Shown: positions 11,701-23,676 of the stretch, piece after piece | Numbering within the stretch: the first letter of the stretch is position 1 | How the letters are laid out: each line of letters starts with the position of its first letter | Assembly: GCF_037975245.1 (NCBI RefSeq) | Contig: NC_092564.1 | Span: 24,300,484-24,364,483 of the forward strand | Length of the DNA: 64,000 bases | Direction of reading: 5' to 3' | From: Apostichopus japonicus | Lineage: Eukaryota > Echinodermata > Holothuroidea > Aspidochirotida > Stichopodidae | Made by a program: the position numbers and the translations under genes | The notes under the pieces: generated by a model | Told to the model about the DNA's origin: nothing | Database searches by the model: none | What the model saw: the letters and a program-made list of their open reading frames with translations, nothing else

Positions 11701-13325
11701 ATCTCATATCTTAGGATTTTGACTTTCAATAATTTCAGTAATGTATTATGTCCGTATGCAATGAACATAACTAGAGAACTGTTAGTTGGGGGAAATCATT
11801 GAAATGTCATATGCTTAACTATTTTTCTTATTTTTTTTATTTTCCAGGACGGGGGGGGGGGGGTTGGGGTGGGCAAGCGCCCCCTACTGTATGGAGTATA
11901 ATTGAGACTTCTGTACAAATACAGTAATCAAACCTAAGCATAGGCCTAATTTCGGCTGAAACTTTGTTTCCATCTAAGCCTAATTTCCTGTGCTTTTTTA
12001 CTTACCAGAAACACCGAAGGTATCTTTATTCTTACCTTTTATTATTATATTTATATGAAAGCCCTGTCTTCTTTTTCAAATGAACGCAGTTTCAAGTCTG
12101 TTGGGTTTGGGGTTATTGTTTTACAATTTTTCAAAAAAATCACAAGTCCCGATGTTGTACTCAGTACAACATTGGCTGGAATTGGGTTTTAAATGATATA
12201 CTTTGTTTTCATTATCATAATAAATAACACAATTAGCTCGATACAGACATTAATACCCAATGAGCCCATGATCATGATGTCCGTATTCCGTATCACGTGA
12301 AAATATGTATATTGTCTTGTTCAGTCTTGCATGAGTTTTTCTTTCACAGTTAAACGGGCCCTGCCTATCCAAAGAGGTACCCCTTTTCTGTACATCAGTA
12401 TAGCGGGCCCTTTTGGTCGGGGCCACCGGCTCAGCACGGTCCGAGCCCATAGGAGTTACGCTATAATTTGCCCCACATTCTCTCATTTCCCGAAAGACGC
12501 ACAGTTTCAAGTTCATTACACATTGAAGGCTTCGATTCTCTGTTTGCCTTCAGTTTAGGGAAGATCTTGGGATTTTCATCCCTAGATAGCGCTAGATATT
12601 GCTAGATATCCATACAGTAGAGTGCCCCTGGGATTTCTTGGACTTTTCGGGGCCTGATCTTGGGAAATTGCAAAGTCGGAAGTGGTCACACTCCATGTAG
12701 GTCAGCGCACGACCTCTATAGACGTCACTAATACGCAACCCGATCACTTGTTATCGATGAAGTGGTGTGTTGCCGGATTTTTCTACTCCCTCCTTCCTCT
12801 CCTTTTTCTCTCTTTCTTCATTTTCTTTTCCCTTTCTTCCTTTCCTTCCTCCTCTTCTTCCCTCTCTTTTTCCCTTTTTTCTCCCCTCTTTTTCTTACCC
12901 GGGGCGCGCGCCCCCAACGCCCCCTGGATACGCGCCTTTTTTCTATAACATTTTGTTTTAAGTTTTGAGAAATGACCCTTTAAATAGCGGATATCAGTCA
13001 AACAAAGTGACTTGATATAATAGCCCAATACACAGTCGATAAGGTCAGTTCCTCAGATGCAACTGTAATATTCTTGATGATAATTATACAAGAGATGATT
13101 CGAAGAGGAGTTGTTATAGCTTTGACTTCTGTATTCAGAGTGTCTCATTATACACACTCATTGTTCTTTACTACTTCTGCTAACATGCGTCATATACAAA
13201 CATTCCTAAGAGTGACCACAGCCCCATGTTTCTTAGGGTTGGTTGGTGGTTACAACAGGACATATTGTGGTTGCTAAAGGGTGGTGTAAAATACAATACT
13301 GTAGAATGAGTACAATATGTTACAG
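11701..13325. other. No gene recognised; pyrimidine tract and repeat end
   Basis: A C/T-rich tract runs from about 12780 to 12898, directly followed by a GC-rich motif (CCCCCTGGATACGCGCC at 12920) that looks like the far end of a CAGGGGCGTATCC-type element on the minus strand. CTAGATA motifs repeat near 12580-12612. An upstream exon of the 13326 gene may lie here, but none could be fixed. Confidence 0.35.
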
Positions 13326-14038
13326 CAACACAAAACTCAATGCGAACACAAGTCTGTTTTGGCATCAATTAAATATCATGAACGTGTTACAAGATTGCCA
13401 ACTGCAAATGGCGTTGAATGGCATCCGAATGTGCAGGTTGTAAAGATAAATCAACAAGAAGGTTCTATAAGAAAATTAATCCCATTTGCCGTTATAGCAT
13501 CACAGAACACTTACTGTGATCGACTCCAGAGAAGAATCAAGGGTTAAGCCAGTCAAAATTGGTTTCAATCAACCAAGCGTATCTTGAGTTAGAGACAAGA
13601 CATTAAGATGGTTTTTTCAACTAACGGCGTGGAATATTTTCTGGTTCCATATAATTGCCACTTTGACACCAGAATTTCCCTTTTCATGGGATCTTGTTGA
13701 TTGGAATTTCGTTCAAGCAAAGAATTGTCTTTTCTCCTTCAAATATGTTTAAAAATTCTCAATAAATTTTACGTTGTTGATGTAGTTTGTTGTACATTGT
13801 TTAGGACAAACTAAAACTATCAGTGACTGGCGAGGAGGTGAGACCACGTATATTGTATGCTGACGTATGTGAACGTCTACAAGTCCTGTTTGATTTCGCG
13901 TTCCATACAGATCCACCAATGATTAAATGCGTCATGAAGAACGAAATTAAAAACAAAACACACGTGAATTTCAAGATAACTTACGACTCCGTGAAACAAG
14001 CGCAAGAAATACAGGAAATAGTCAAACACACTTCTTGA
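13326..14038 (+). CDS. Last two exons of an unrecognised gene
   Basis: Exon A is 13326-13436 (37 codons, acceptor TTACAG, donor CAG|GTTGTA). Exon B is 13805-14038 (acceptor TTGTTTAG, ending in TGA). Both junctions are phase 0, so they join as WHPNVQ|DKLKLSV. The 114 residues are balanced in composition, with a hydrophilic C-terminal part (PRILYADVCERLQVLFDFAF, NKTHVNFKITYDSVKQAQEI). I see no signal peptide, membrane segment or known motif. The 5' exons are not found; they would lie upstream of 13300. The coding call rests on the clean splice sites, matching phase and protein-like composition. I do not recognise the family. Confidence 0.5.
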
Positions 14039-15814
14039 TTGTGGTTTCGCCGGTATATGCAACGCAACAAGTGTTTTTTGAGGTATTATATGGCGGGTGT
14101 TCGTTTCTTTATGTTATTGTAGCCCCTAGGCCTAAGTAGCTTAGGCTAGACTACAGTAATTTGACTTAGAGTCTAGGCCTAGCCTCTCTCATACTCATAT
14201 CTAATGTACACAGGCCTAACTAGTTAATCCGCACAGTAATTTGACAACACACATAAATTTGTATCATTAGAACACCAAGACCACTTAGCTTCAGTACACA
14301 CGAAATTCACTTAGCACATTTTATCAAGGTCTTCTAGTTCTATTGTGCTGTGTACTGAAAATGATATGTAGGCTAGTCAGCCCTGATTCTCCCACCCCCC
14401 TTTTTTTTCACTGCGCTATACTTATCAGGGAGGGAGTTGCTAGAAGGACAAAAATTTCAAGTCATTTGTATGATGGACATACATCCATTTTTGACAATAA
14501 TCTAGTGATATATGTTTTCTGCAATCATCCTTTGCTTTTGTTTCGGATCAGCAAAGTGATGCTTAATCATACATGGAAGTGGCTTTTAAGTCCAAATGTC
14601 TGCATTGATGTAATATTGACAAACATCATGATGAAACTGCAACATTTGTTGAATTTACGACTCAAATATGAGTAATTAATAGCCATGCATTGAAGTAAAT
14701 CATTAGCGTTGTGCTGGATCCCGGTAGTCAAGTGAATCCCGGTATCCCGACCCCGGTATTGACTAGTTCCAATCACAGTACAATGTGTAACTACTACCGG
14801 TAGTGAGAAAACAACTGGTTATTATATTCGTTTTGGTATCATTCCCAGGAATCCCGGACAAAATAAAAATATCTACGTGTTACTATTTGAAATAAAGAAA
14901 AGAAAACACTTTTATTTCTGGTTTCTGTGTTCGTAGTTTGAATAATATCTGATCAATTTACTTACTGGCCTAGACCTATATATTAACGAATCAACTTTTT
15001 ACGTAGTAATTTGGACCTAGGCTACACCAAATATCGAACGTTACTTGGGCTTAGCATGTTATGGAAACTCAAAGTTATTCTGATATTTTTCATTATTTAT
15101 TCCTCCTTCAAACGATGATTGTGAAGGTTCCCATACATGTACAAAATCTTACCCTATTAACCTCATTTTGGTGTAATAATTATAACTATTTAATAAATTT
15201 TGAGCCAAAACCGCAGGGAGTATATCCAGTTTCATTCCATCTTATCGGGACTGTAAATTATTATAGCCTATGGTACGGTACTGGTACACACAGTGCACTA
15301 CGGTACTTGAGATTTGATGCTGTAATGAAAGATAACAAGATAATGGAGCAATGCATATATGTGTGTTGGGGGGAGGGGGAGTTGAAGGAGGTGGTCTGGG
15401 AAGTGGTAGATGGAGGGGGAGGGAAGATTGACTTGGAAGTTATTAAGCTTTAGTTTGCTCAAAAAATTTTATGGTTAATTTGTTTCTGGACAGGATAAGG
15501 GTGGTGATTGAACTAGAGAAAAGTCCTATCACTGAACAGATTTGGCATGAAAAAGGTCCAAGTTCATGTTCAAAATATACTTTATTAACCTTCAATACAT
15601 ATTAGAAGCAAATGTAATCCTTCTCTCACAATTATCTGCATCTAAGGAATGGTTACAAGTACCTAATTCACCTGCTATGGAATGGTTTGTTCTAAATAAA
15701 TAAAGAGGATGTATTTTTGGATACATGTATTGAATTTTCTAAAAACATTTTGTTTGATGAGTTTTCTGCAAGCTGCTAAACAAGGTAGGATATATTTTGA
15801 TAAAAAGAAAGGCT
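14039..15814. other. Intergenic, nothing supported
   Basis: AT-rich, with scattered CTAGGCCTA motifs (14127-14190) and CCCGGTA motifs (14718-14800). The open frame at 15061-15453 ends in a G-rich low-complexity stretch and has no domain signature. Confidence 0.35.
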
Positions 15815-15890
15815 CAGTAGTTGGGATTGAACCAGGGACCTGCTGCTGCCAAACTGTTTTCACTACCACTAGACCATTAGGTGGGAGAAA
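15815..15890 (-). mobile_element. tRNA-derived SINE head
   Basis: On the minus strand an A box TGGTCTAGTGG (15876-15866) and a B box GGTTCAATCCC (15833-15823) lie about 33 bases apart, as in a tRNA. The acceptor and T stems do not pair well, so this is a SINE head or tRNA relic, not a working tRNA gene. Confidence 0.6.
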
Positions 15891-15952
15891 GCTTTTTCTT
15901 GCTTTCAAATATTTAAAGATCCAGTTCTTTTTCTAAAACATTTTCTCCACTG

Positions 15953-16110
15953 ATCCTTGTCAGGGAGAGGGAAGCTAGTCAGGGGGAGGGGTGCTGGCGA
16001 ATTCCCTTGGTCGCTAAGGAACCTTGTCAGGGGGTAGGGGTGCCGGCGAATTCCCTTGGCTGCTTGAGAACCTTGTCAGGGGGGAGGGGTGCAGGCGAAG
16101 TCCTTTTTAC
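15953..16110. repeat. About 60-bp tandem repeat, three copies
   Basis: The unit has CTTGTCAGGGGG..AGGGGTGC.GGCGAATTCCCTTGG with small differences, at about 15957, 16023 and 16072. Confidence 0.7.
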
Positions 16111-16117
16111 AGCGATC

Positions 16118-16195
16118 ACTCACTCTGGACTTGAACCGAGCCGATCAGAAATGTCTAATCGCATATGGAACTACTGATTACACCATTTTGGTTCC
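16118..16195 (-). mobile_element. tRNA-derived SINE head
   Basis: Minus strand: A-box-like TGGTGTAATCAGTAG (16185-16171) and a perfect-consensus B box GGTTCAAGTCC (16137-16127). The spacing is tRNA-like. No cloverleaf is convincing. Confidence 0.55.
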
Positions 16196-16289
16196 CAAGG
16201 AATAAACTTCCTTTTACCTTTATACTTCCATGTCCTCAAAAGTACAGAAAATTAAAGGCTCTGGCTGGACGTGAACCATAGACATGCAT

Positions 16290-16370
16290 CCTGTGGGAAT
16301 TGAACCCTAGACAAGGAGTTTGTCTTGCCCTTCAGGTACAGAGCACTGCACCACTGTAATTGTTGAGAAA
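16290..16370 (-). mobile_element. tRNA-derived SINE fragment, same family as 17513-17765
   Basis: It shares TTGAACCCTAGACAAGGAGT, TTTGTCTTGC and the motif TGTTGAGAAATAAT with the copy at 17580-17665. The A box is degraded. Confidence 0.6.
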
Positions 16371-16399
16371 TAATTAATTGTAATTGTTGGACAGTCATC

Positions 16400-17510
16400 A
16401 AGTACTTCCTCCATCAATGCATCAGTGCCCCAAGGGTCAATACTGGGACCTCTTCTGTTCTCTGTGTTCATCAACGATCTGGGAGACGAATGTGAAAACA
16501 ACCTCTACCTCTATGCAGATGACTCTACTCTGTACTGTGAGATCTCATCAAGAGATGATCCCAAGGCGGTAACAGCAAGCTTAAACAGAGACCTAGAGCG
16601 AATGAGGATCTGGGCAGACAAATGGAAGGTGACCTTTGAGCCATCGAAATGCAAGGCACTGAAAATCTCAAGAAAGAGGAACCCTACTAAGCTGGATCTT
16701 ATGTTTGGCAACACCAAACTGGCCAAAAAAGAGGAGCTGGAGATTCTGGGAGTCACAATTGACAGCAAGCTGACCTGGGCAAAACACATCTCCAAGGTAT
16801 CATCCAGAGCTGGACAGAAGCTGGGTGCCCTGAGGAAAGTTGCAAACAAATTAGACATCAGGGGACGAGCAACAGTCTACAAGGCTCAGGTCCGTAGCGT
16901 GATGGAGTATGCCTCTCTTTCATGGATGAGTGCCTCGCCCACCACCTTAGGACTACCTGACTTGATCCAGAAGAAGTCCCTTCGCATCATTGGCACAAGT
17001 GAGGAGAAAGCACGAACTGAGTTGAACATCTCATCTCTTCACCAAGACGTCAGGTGGCAGCAGCGACTGTTCTCTATAAGATGCACACCAACTCGTGCCC
17101 ACCGGACCTAAAGGCAATGCTACCACATCCCTTTGTAGCTAGACGAGCTACACGCTCCAGCTTGTCGATGCCTGGCCATGCTTTCACAGTAGCAGTCTCG
17201 AGGACAGTCTCCACTGGCAGGACCTTCATTCACTCTGCGGTACAAGTATGGAATAGCCTACCAGATAGCGTAGTTGGTAACATTTCTGACAACGGTGCTC
17301 AGTCCTTCAAGTGCAGGGTGCATCAGCATCTTACTTCCTGTGCCTGATGCTGTAGTAAGCCCCTCCCTTCTATGTTCTAAGTTGCTGTGGACCACTGATT
17401 GGCCCATGTGGATTTCCTTTAAAGTACCCTGTTGTCTATATTTGGTCTTGACTTCTGTCAATCTGCATGGGCTATTGTTCACTTTAGCTTTTTATAAAAA
17501 AAAATATTGC
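16400..17510 (+). mobile_element. 5'-truncated Jockey/CR1-like LINE, reverse-transcriptase C-terminal half
   Basis: The frame from 16425 reads MPQGSILGPLLFSVFINDLG, then YADDSTLY, a catalytic motif that is intact here. It continues with KWKVTFEPSKCKALKISRKR and LEILGVTIDSKLTWAKHISK. A frameshift near 17054-17080 moves the rest to another frame (SCPPDLKAML, RTFIHSAVQVWNSLPDSVVG), ending with a stop at 17345-17347. An A run at about 17499-17507 may mark the 3' end. The endonuclease and the first half of the reverse transcriptase are missing. SINE copies of one family lie on both sides. Confidence 0.8.
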
Positions 17511-17512
17511 TC

Positions 17513-17765
17513 GTTTCTAATATTAAGGTTCATGATGGAAAGAAAGAGGTATAAGATTAGAAAAGGGAAACTGCCTTCACTGGGTTTGAACCCTAGACAA
17601 GGAGTTTGTCTTGCTTTTCTGGCACAGAGCACTAATCACTGTGCCACTGTAACTGTTGAGAAATAATGCTCATTTCTAATATTTAAGGTTCATAGTTGGA
17701 GGAAAAAGATATAAGAATAGAAAAATGAAAACTGCCTTCACTGGGGTATGAACCCTAGACATGGT
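17513..17765 (-). mobile_element. tRNA-derived SINE, tandem partial copies
   Basis: Minus strand: A box region TGGCACAGTGATT (17646-17634) and B box GGTTCAAACCC (17592-17582). A second partial unit begins at about 17668 (TTTCTAATATT, TATAAGA.TAG, TTCACTGGGG, TGAACCCTAGAC), a period of about 155 bp. Confidence 0.6.
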
Positions 17766-18175
17766 CTGCTCACTACTCTAAAACAGTACTAGGGTTGGTG
17801 GTTAACTATTGGACAATACAAGAGAATCACAGGGAACGGGTACAGTAGCTGTAAGCATTGGGACATGTGAGGGAACAGGTTGATCATTGCGTATTATTCC
17901 TTAGTTTTCATTTAGATCAGGAGAATACTTTAGGATTTGGACTTAGGAGGGGAGGGAGGTCAGCCTAAGGATAATTAACTGGATCATGTAGTATATATGC
18001 TTGTATTTCTATGTTATTCTTAGAGTTTTAGTAATTCTACTTTGATGAATTCATAACAGATCCAATGATATGTATTTGTCTCCTCTGAATTAAGATGATC
18101 TTGACTTTCTGGATGACATTAGTTTCTGTTTGATTTATTTACTTTCTGTTCCAAGAAATACCTCAAATCATCTGT
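17766..18175. other. No recognisable feature
   Basis: Plain AT-rich sequence up to the target duplication of the next transposon. Confidence 0.4.
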
Positions 18176-18179
18176 TGTA

Positions 18180-20620
18180 GGGCAGGTCCAAGCTATTTGA
18201 ACTGTGACGTACGGGACATTTCAGAGACTTAAATTTGTCTAAAAGTTATATAAAATCTATTTTCCAGAAACTTTTTCAGGTTTTCATATTTGTTATTGCT
18301 GCTACTTTAAAACAAACCCATGAAGATTTCCTACACTTGCTTTAATTAGGTCCCATCTTAATTAATGTGCAGTGTGACGTACGGGACCAGAGAATTTTGT
18401 GTTTTTTTTACTAAAGAGCAAAGCTGAAACCGCTCTGAAATTAGGAGGGCAGTGATCAAGCTGTTATAACTAGTGAATAGCCTTGCCTTCCAAGGGCTAA
18501 GCTGTAACATATTAGAAAAAAATATGAAGCCATTCCAGTACAGTGGTTACACAAATGAAAATTGTCCTGTGACGTACGGGACATGTGACGTACGGGACAA
18601 TTTGTCCATATACAAATTGACTATGAAAACTCATATTTTTATTCCTGAATATACCATAACAAGCTGATTTCTACATAAAAACATTAATTTGGATATTCCG
18701 GAACAATGTCATTGGTAATTTCATGCCATATTTCCTTCTTTCTGGGATACGGAAAAGAGCAGTGACTGTAATTGTGAGATCATTCCACATAAAACATAGA
18801 ATGCATAAAGTATAAATCTACTCTACACATACATCAATACTCATAACATCAATTCTAGCTTTTTTAGACCACAAATGATTCAAGATGCAAAGTTTTGGTG
18901 CAAAACTGTTTTGGTATGTATACTGTACAACACTGTATCATACTCTCCACTATTGACCCTGAAGTTGAAATATGATCCATCCCATTCAAATATACCAAAA
19001 TGTCCACAGTAATGCCACGTAATGTCCATCTATGAAACCAGTACAACAAAGAAAACTCTATAGACCTAATACTTGTTACCAGACCAAATAGTTAGAACAT
19101 CAATTCTTGCTTTGTTAGACCACAAATGATTCAAGATGCAAAGTTTTGGTGCAAAACTGTTTTGGTATGTACAGTATACTGTACAACACTGTACCTCCCA
19201 CTAATGACCCTGAAGTTGAAATATGATCCATCCTATTCAAAATATACCTAAATGTCCACAGTAATGCCACGTAATGTCCATATATGAAACTAGTACAACA
19301 AAGAAAACTCTATAGATCTAATACTGGTTACCAGACCAAATAGTCAGAACATCAATTCTTGCTTTGTTAGACCACAAATGATTCAAGGTGCGAAGTTTTG
19401 GTGCAAAACTGTTTAAAAATTGGTATATACTATACAACACTGTATCATATTGCCCACAAATTACCCTGAAGTTGAAATATGATTCATCCCATTCAAAAAT
19501 CAAAATACCTGTATACCAAAATGTCCACAGTAATGCCACGTAATGTCCATCTATGAAACTACATAGTACAACAAAGAAAACTCTATAGACCTAATACTGG
19601 TTATTGAACAAACTCATGAGTGATTATCCTATGCAAAATTGGGCGAGCGAAACTCTACACTTGTAACTAAAAATCTCAATGTCTACTATCTAAGTTCTGG
19701 AAACAAGAACATAGTTGCACATTATCATAATCACACTTCACAATAAGGCCTATCAAATTTTGAAATGCAAACTCAACATTCTTGAAGTCGTCCTCATTCA
19801 GTGTCAATGTTGAATAGCATTGTAGATGATTCTGTATCCCCCACACGCACAATTGACTTCCCAATAGTCAAACAACACCCGGGCTGTTGGTGGTCATCAG
19901 TCAATAGTTTATTTGGTGCCATGATGTGCTCTTCAGGCATGCAGGGATTATAAGTTGCAACTACCAGCTTTCAACAAAATAAACTTGTAAGTGTTGGAAG
20001 GTTTTCAGTATAGGTCCCCACTGGAGCCCATGCATGTTTATTATGTATAAATACAGGGTGTCCACCACACTATGTCCCGTACGTCACATTTTGTCCCGTA
20101 CGTCACATTTTTAAATTTGATAATTAGATTTGCAGTGAATATTATTTCAATTTTTTGGGGATGGATATTGTTGAGCAATGTTCTTAATTAGAACTTTATA
20201 GAATATCACAAAAAAAAAAATTGTTCCTCCATATCAAAACTTGAAAAAAGTGCCGAAAATTGTGACGTACGGGACATCAGTATTTGGACACTAGCTAATT
20301 AGCATATTTAATTAATGAACCCCCAAACATAATATGTCAAAATTATTGGAAGGAACAGTGTATCATGTCCCACATAACTTATATTCAATAAGTTCATATT
20401 GCTGGCAGCGAAATTGGATTCCAAATGTCCCGTACGTCACACTGCAATTTGAATTTATGCAAATTAGCTGGCTGTTATTGTTTGAATAGGGAAAAAAATT
20501 CAAAAAAAATTATGAAAATCTGAAACTTCAATAATTCAGCTTTAACATGACACCACATTTAGGGTGTTTCAGTAAAGTTTGAAATTTGGCTTCTAGGGAT
20601 ACAATAGCTTGGACCTGCCC
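18180..20620. mobile_element. Non-autonomous DNA transposon A: 18-bp inverted ends, 4-bp target duplication, eight 15-bp boxes
   Basis: The ends are GGGCAGGTCCAAGCTATT (18180-18197) and its exact complement (20603-20620), flanked by TGTA on both sides (18176-18179, 20621-20624). The length is 2441 bp. Eight copies of GTGACGTACGGGACA occur, four near each end. Left, all plus: 18204, 18374 (last base C), 18569, 18585. Right: minus at 20073-20087, 20092-20106 and 20426-20440, and one plus at 20262-20276. Such clustered subterminal motifs are usually transposase-binding sites (inference). No transposase is visible. A minus-strand frame at 19864-19676 is short and unrecognised. A 4-bp duplication fits several superfamilies, so I leave it unassigned. 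It is related to element B at 36383-38228. Confidence 0.88.
18843..19610. repeat. Three tandem ~250-bp copies inside transposon A
   Basis: Each unit carries ACATCAATTCT.GCTTT, then GCAAAGTTTTGGTGCAAAAC, then CAGTAATGCCACGTAATGTC. Units start at about 18843, 19090 and 19348, with small indels between them. Confidence 0.85.
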
Positions 20621-20624
20621 TGTA

Positions 20625-20824
20625 TTACCAAGGAATATTGTCCTTCCTAGCCTCTTTATAATTAACCATGGGGCTTTGCATTACTGCTGTGCATCACTGT
20701 TGTGCAACCGCTATTTAATGTTTTTTGCACTCCTTAAGCATGTGAACAGTGCTTCAAACTAATCATACACTGCACCATTGTAATTATAAGATTCATTTGT
20801 TCAAAGATGCTAAAAGACAGTTAA
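20625..20824. other. Spacer, nothing recognised
   Basis: A short AT-rich stretch between transposon A and the LINE-derived tandem array. Confidence 0.35.
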
Positions 20825-22425
20825 AAGAAATTATTTACAGTACACTTGTTCAAACAGATACAATTTTAGCAGTTCTTTACACAGTCTGTGTATTCTTGTT
20901 AGGTTTGGAAGAGCATTCCATTGATTAGGACCAAAACATGAGAATGATCAATCAGCAAATGACATACTGTGAGGTTTGTGTATGAACAGTACAATAAAAT
21001 GAGGTGAAGATGATCTGAGTTGTCTGCATGATGGTTGTAGCTGAAGTAAGTCCAAGATGTAAGGTGGCGATTGTTTATGGTAAGCTTTGTACACAAGAAG
21101 AAGTACTTGGAACCGGATACCCTGTAGTGTGGGGAGCCAGTGTCTGTGTGATGGTTGTAGCTGAAGTAGGTCCAAGATGTAAGGTGGCGATTGTTTATGG
21201 TAAGCTTTATACACAAGAAGAAGTACTTTGAACTGGATACCCTGTAGTGTGGGGAGCCAGTGTCTGGGTGATGGTTGTTGCTGTTCAAGTAAGTCTGAGA
21301 TGTATAAGGTGGCGATTGTTTATGATAAGCTTTATACACAAGAAGAAGTACTTTGAACTCGATACCCTGTAGTGTGGGGAGCCAGTGTCTGCGTGATGGT
21401 TGTTGCTGTTCAAGTAAGTCTGAGATGTATAAGGTGGCGATTGTTTATGGTAAGCTTTATACACAAGAAGAAGTACTTTGAACTCGATACCCTGTAGTGT
21501 GGGGAGCCAGTGTCTGTGTGATGGTTGTAGCTGAAGTAGGTCCAAGATGTAAGGTGGCGATTGTTTATGGTAAGCTTTATACACAAGAAGAAGTACTTTG
21601 AACTGGATACCCTGTAGTGTGGGGAGCCAGTGTCTGGGTGATGGTTGTTGCTGTTCAAGTAAGTCTGAGATGTATAAGGTGGCGATTGTTTATGATAAGC
21701 TTTATACACAAGAAGAAGTACTTTGAACTCGATACCCTGTAGTGTGGGGAGCCAGTGTCTGTGTGATGGTTGTAGCTGAAGTAGGTCCAAGATGTAAGGT
21801 GGCGATTGTTTATGGTAAGCTTTATACACAAGAAGAAGTACTTTGAACTGGATACCCTGTAGTGTGGGGAGCCATTGTCTGTGTGATGGTTGTAGCTGTT
21901 CAAGTAAGTCTGAGATGTATAAGGTGGTGATTGTTTATGGTAAACTTTCTACACAAGAAGAAGTACTTTGAACTCGATACCCTGTAGTGTGGGCAGCCAG
22001 TGTCTGCGTGATGGTTGTAGCTGAAGTAAGTCCAAGATGTAAGATGGCGATTGTTTATGGTAAGCTTTATACACAAGAAGAAGTACTTTGAACTCGATAC
22101 CCTGTAGTGTGGGGAGCCAGTGTCTGTGTGATGGTTGTAGCTGAAGTAAGTCCAAGATGTAAGATGGCGATTGTTTATGGTAAGCTTTGTACACAAGAAG
22201 AAGTACTTTGAACTCGATACCTTGTAGTGTGGGGAGCCAGTGTCTGCGTGATGGTTGTAGCTGAAGTAAGTCTGAGATGTATGAGGTGCGATTGTTTATG
22301 GTAAGCTTTATACACAAGAAGAAGTACTTTGAACTCGATACCCTGTAGTGTGGGGAGCCAGTGTCTGCGTGATGGTTGTAGCTGAAGTAAGTCCAAGATG
22401 TAAGGTGGCGATTGTTTATGGTAAG
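20825..22425 (-). repeat. Left block of a LINE-derived tandem array (~120-bp unit)
   Basis: About 12 units of 120 or 125 bp. On the minus strand a unit encodes 40 residues containing HWLPTLQGIEFKVLLLVYKA and SPPYILDLLQLQPS, which is the C-terminal block of a CR1/L2-like LINE reverse-transcriptase ORF (compare HWLPIDFRVKFKINLLTYKA at 2222). After the last unit the LINE reading continues once, degenerate, through LRSSSPH, FGPNQWNALPNLTR and KLYLFEQ (about 21010-20830). So the array is an internal expansion of one LINE copy. The 125-bp type has a 5-base difference in the LLQLQ/LLEQQQ region, so the frame alternates. The block ends where the LTR element starts. Confidence 0.88.
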
Positions 22426-23406
22426 TGTCACAACTTCCGTGGGATAAAACAAAATGGCACCTTCTAGCGCCCCCTCTGTTGCGACCCCGGGTTTTTCCTT
22501 TGGCCTTCAAAGCCGATAAAAATAAAATTTTAGATAGATTCAGGGAAGTAAACTCAAAGGACCAAAAGAATACTGAGATGTTTCTGAAAGTTAACAAAAA
22601 CGATATATTTACAATGATACGATCTCTACTGATTTGTACAAGGATTATTGGTACTAGAAATTTGGAATATTACAGACAGATTTTACAATATTATACGGCC
22701 GTTAAATTTTTAAAAGATTACTTAACTTATCTTACGCGGCGCGTGCCGGCTCTCGGTTCCTTTCGTAGCTGTTCTGACCTCCTTGCGTCACCAACAACGA
22801 TGTCGGGATTAGGCTCCCTCGTAGGCTGGTATCCCGTGACTTGGTCAGGAGCAAAACCGTTCCCCGCTGGTCCAATTCGACTCAACGTTTGTATCCCAAG
22901 GATGGCTTCCTCCTGGGTGAACTCCGAAAACTCTGCCGAAGTCACGCCTGTCCCGGTTAAACGACGCACCAATCTTATATACAAACAGTCCACCGGTTCC
23001 TCCGTCCGTCCCCTCGATTAATCTTTTATCTCAGATGAATTTCTTTTTACAATAGATCGGAAAACTCTGAACTCCTCATCACCGAAAATATCTCTTCTTA
23101 TATAGCCGGGTTTAATCTCCCGAAAGTTCTCTTCCAGGAATCCTGACGGAAAAACATCGAGAATCATCCATGTCTCGAAGATACGACTGATAGTGCATCG
23201 TTCATTGATCGACGATATCCGGTCACCTGCTAAAAATAACTTCCCGTATGTTCTGGAAATTTGTACTCGCTAATACCGAATAGCGCCATCATTTCTCGTA
23301 GCTTCCAGAAAAAACGCACAAGTTGTCAGTCACGACGAGTGACCTACTTATCACCCTGACCAGCATATACTGAATACACGTACAATAAAGAAAGTCGTTC
23401 GTGACA
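22426..23406 (-). repeat. 3' LTR of the Gmr1-like element
   Basis: Identical in length (981 bp) and nearly in sequence to 28472-29452. The ends form the inverted repeat TGTCAC/GTGACA. Confidence 0.93.
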
Positions 23407-23410
23407 ATTA

Positions 23411-23420
23411 CTCCCCCTTT
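23411..23420 (-). promoter_or_regulatory. Polypurine tract
   Basis: The minus strand reads AAAGGGGGAG followed by TAAT and then the 3' LTR. It is the expected plus-strand primer position. Confidence 0.8.
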
Positions 23421-23676
23421 AAGATAAATATTTTAAATATTTCATCTATAAATGGACGTGTATGCAACTTTAAATTAAACATAACTAATGAACATTGATA
23501 ACCATCTCAAAATACTCAAACTAACAATTCCATAAATGTCAAATTCTATAAACTATAAACAATTCTATAAACCGACAAAACTATAAATGTCAATCATAAA
23601 TGTATGATAGCATAACAACAATCAATAGTGTTACAATCAACAAATCTACATCTGATTAAATGAATGAATAACCCGC

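Noticed and set aside
12250-12516. 88-codon minus-strand frame
   Set aside because: No family signature or splice support; likely chance.
15061-15453. 130-codon plus-strand frame as a gene
   Set aside because: No domain, signal or splice context, and it ends in G-rich low-complexity sequence.
15823-15876. Functional tRNA gene on the minus strand
   Set aside because: A and B boxes are present but the stems do not pair as a cloverleaf; better called a SINE head.
22425-23021. 198-codon frame in the LTR (also at 28471-29067)
   Set aside because: Same frame in both LTR copies, with an antisense frame too and no domain; explained by LTR sequence.
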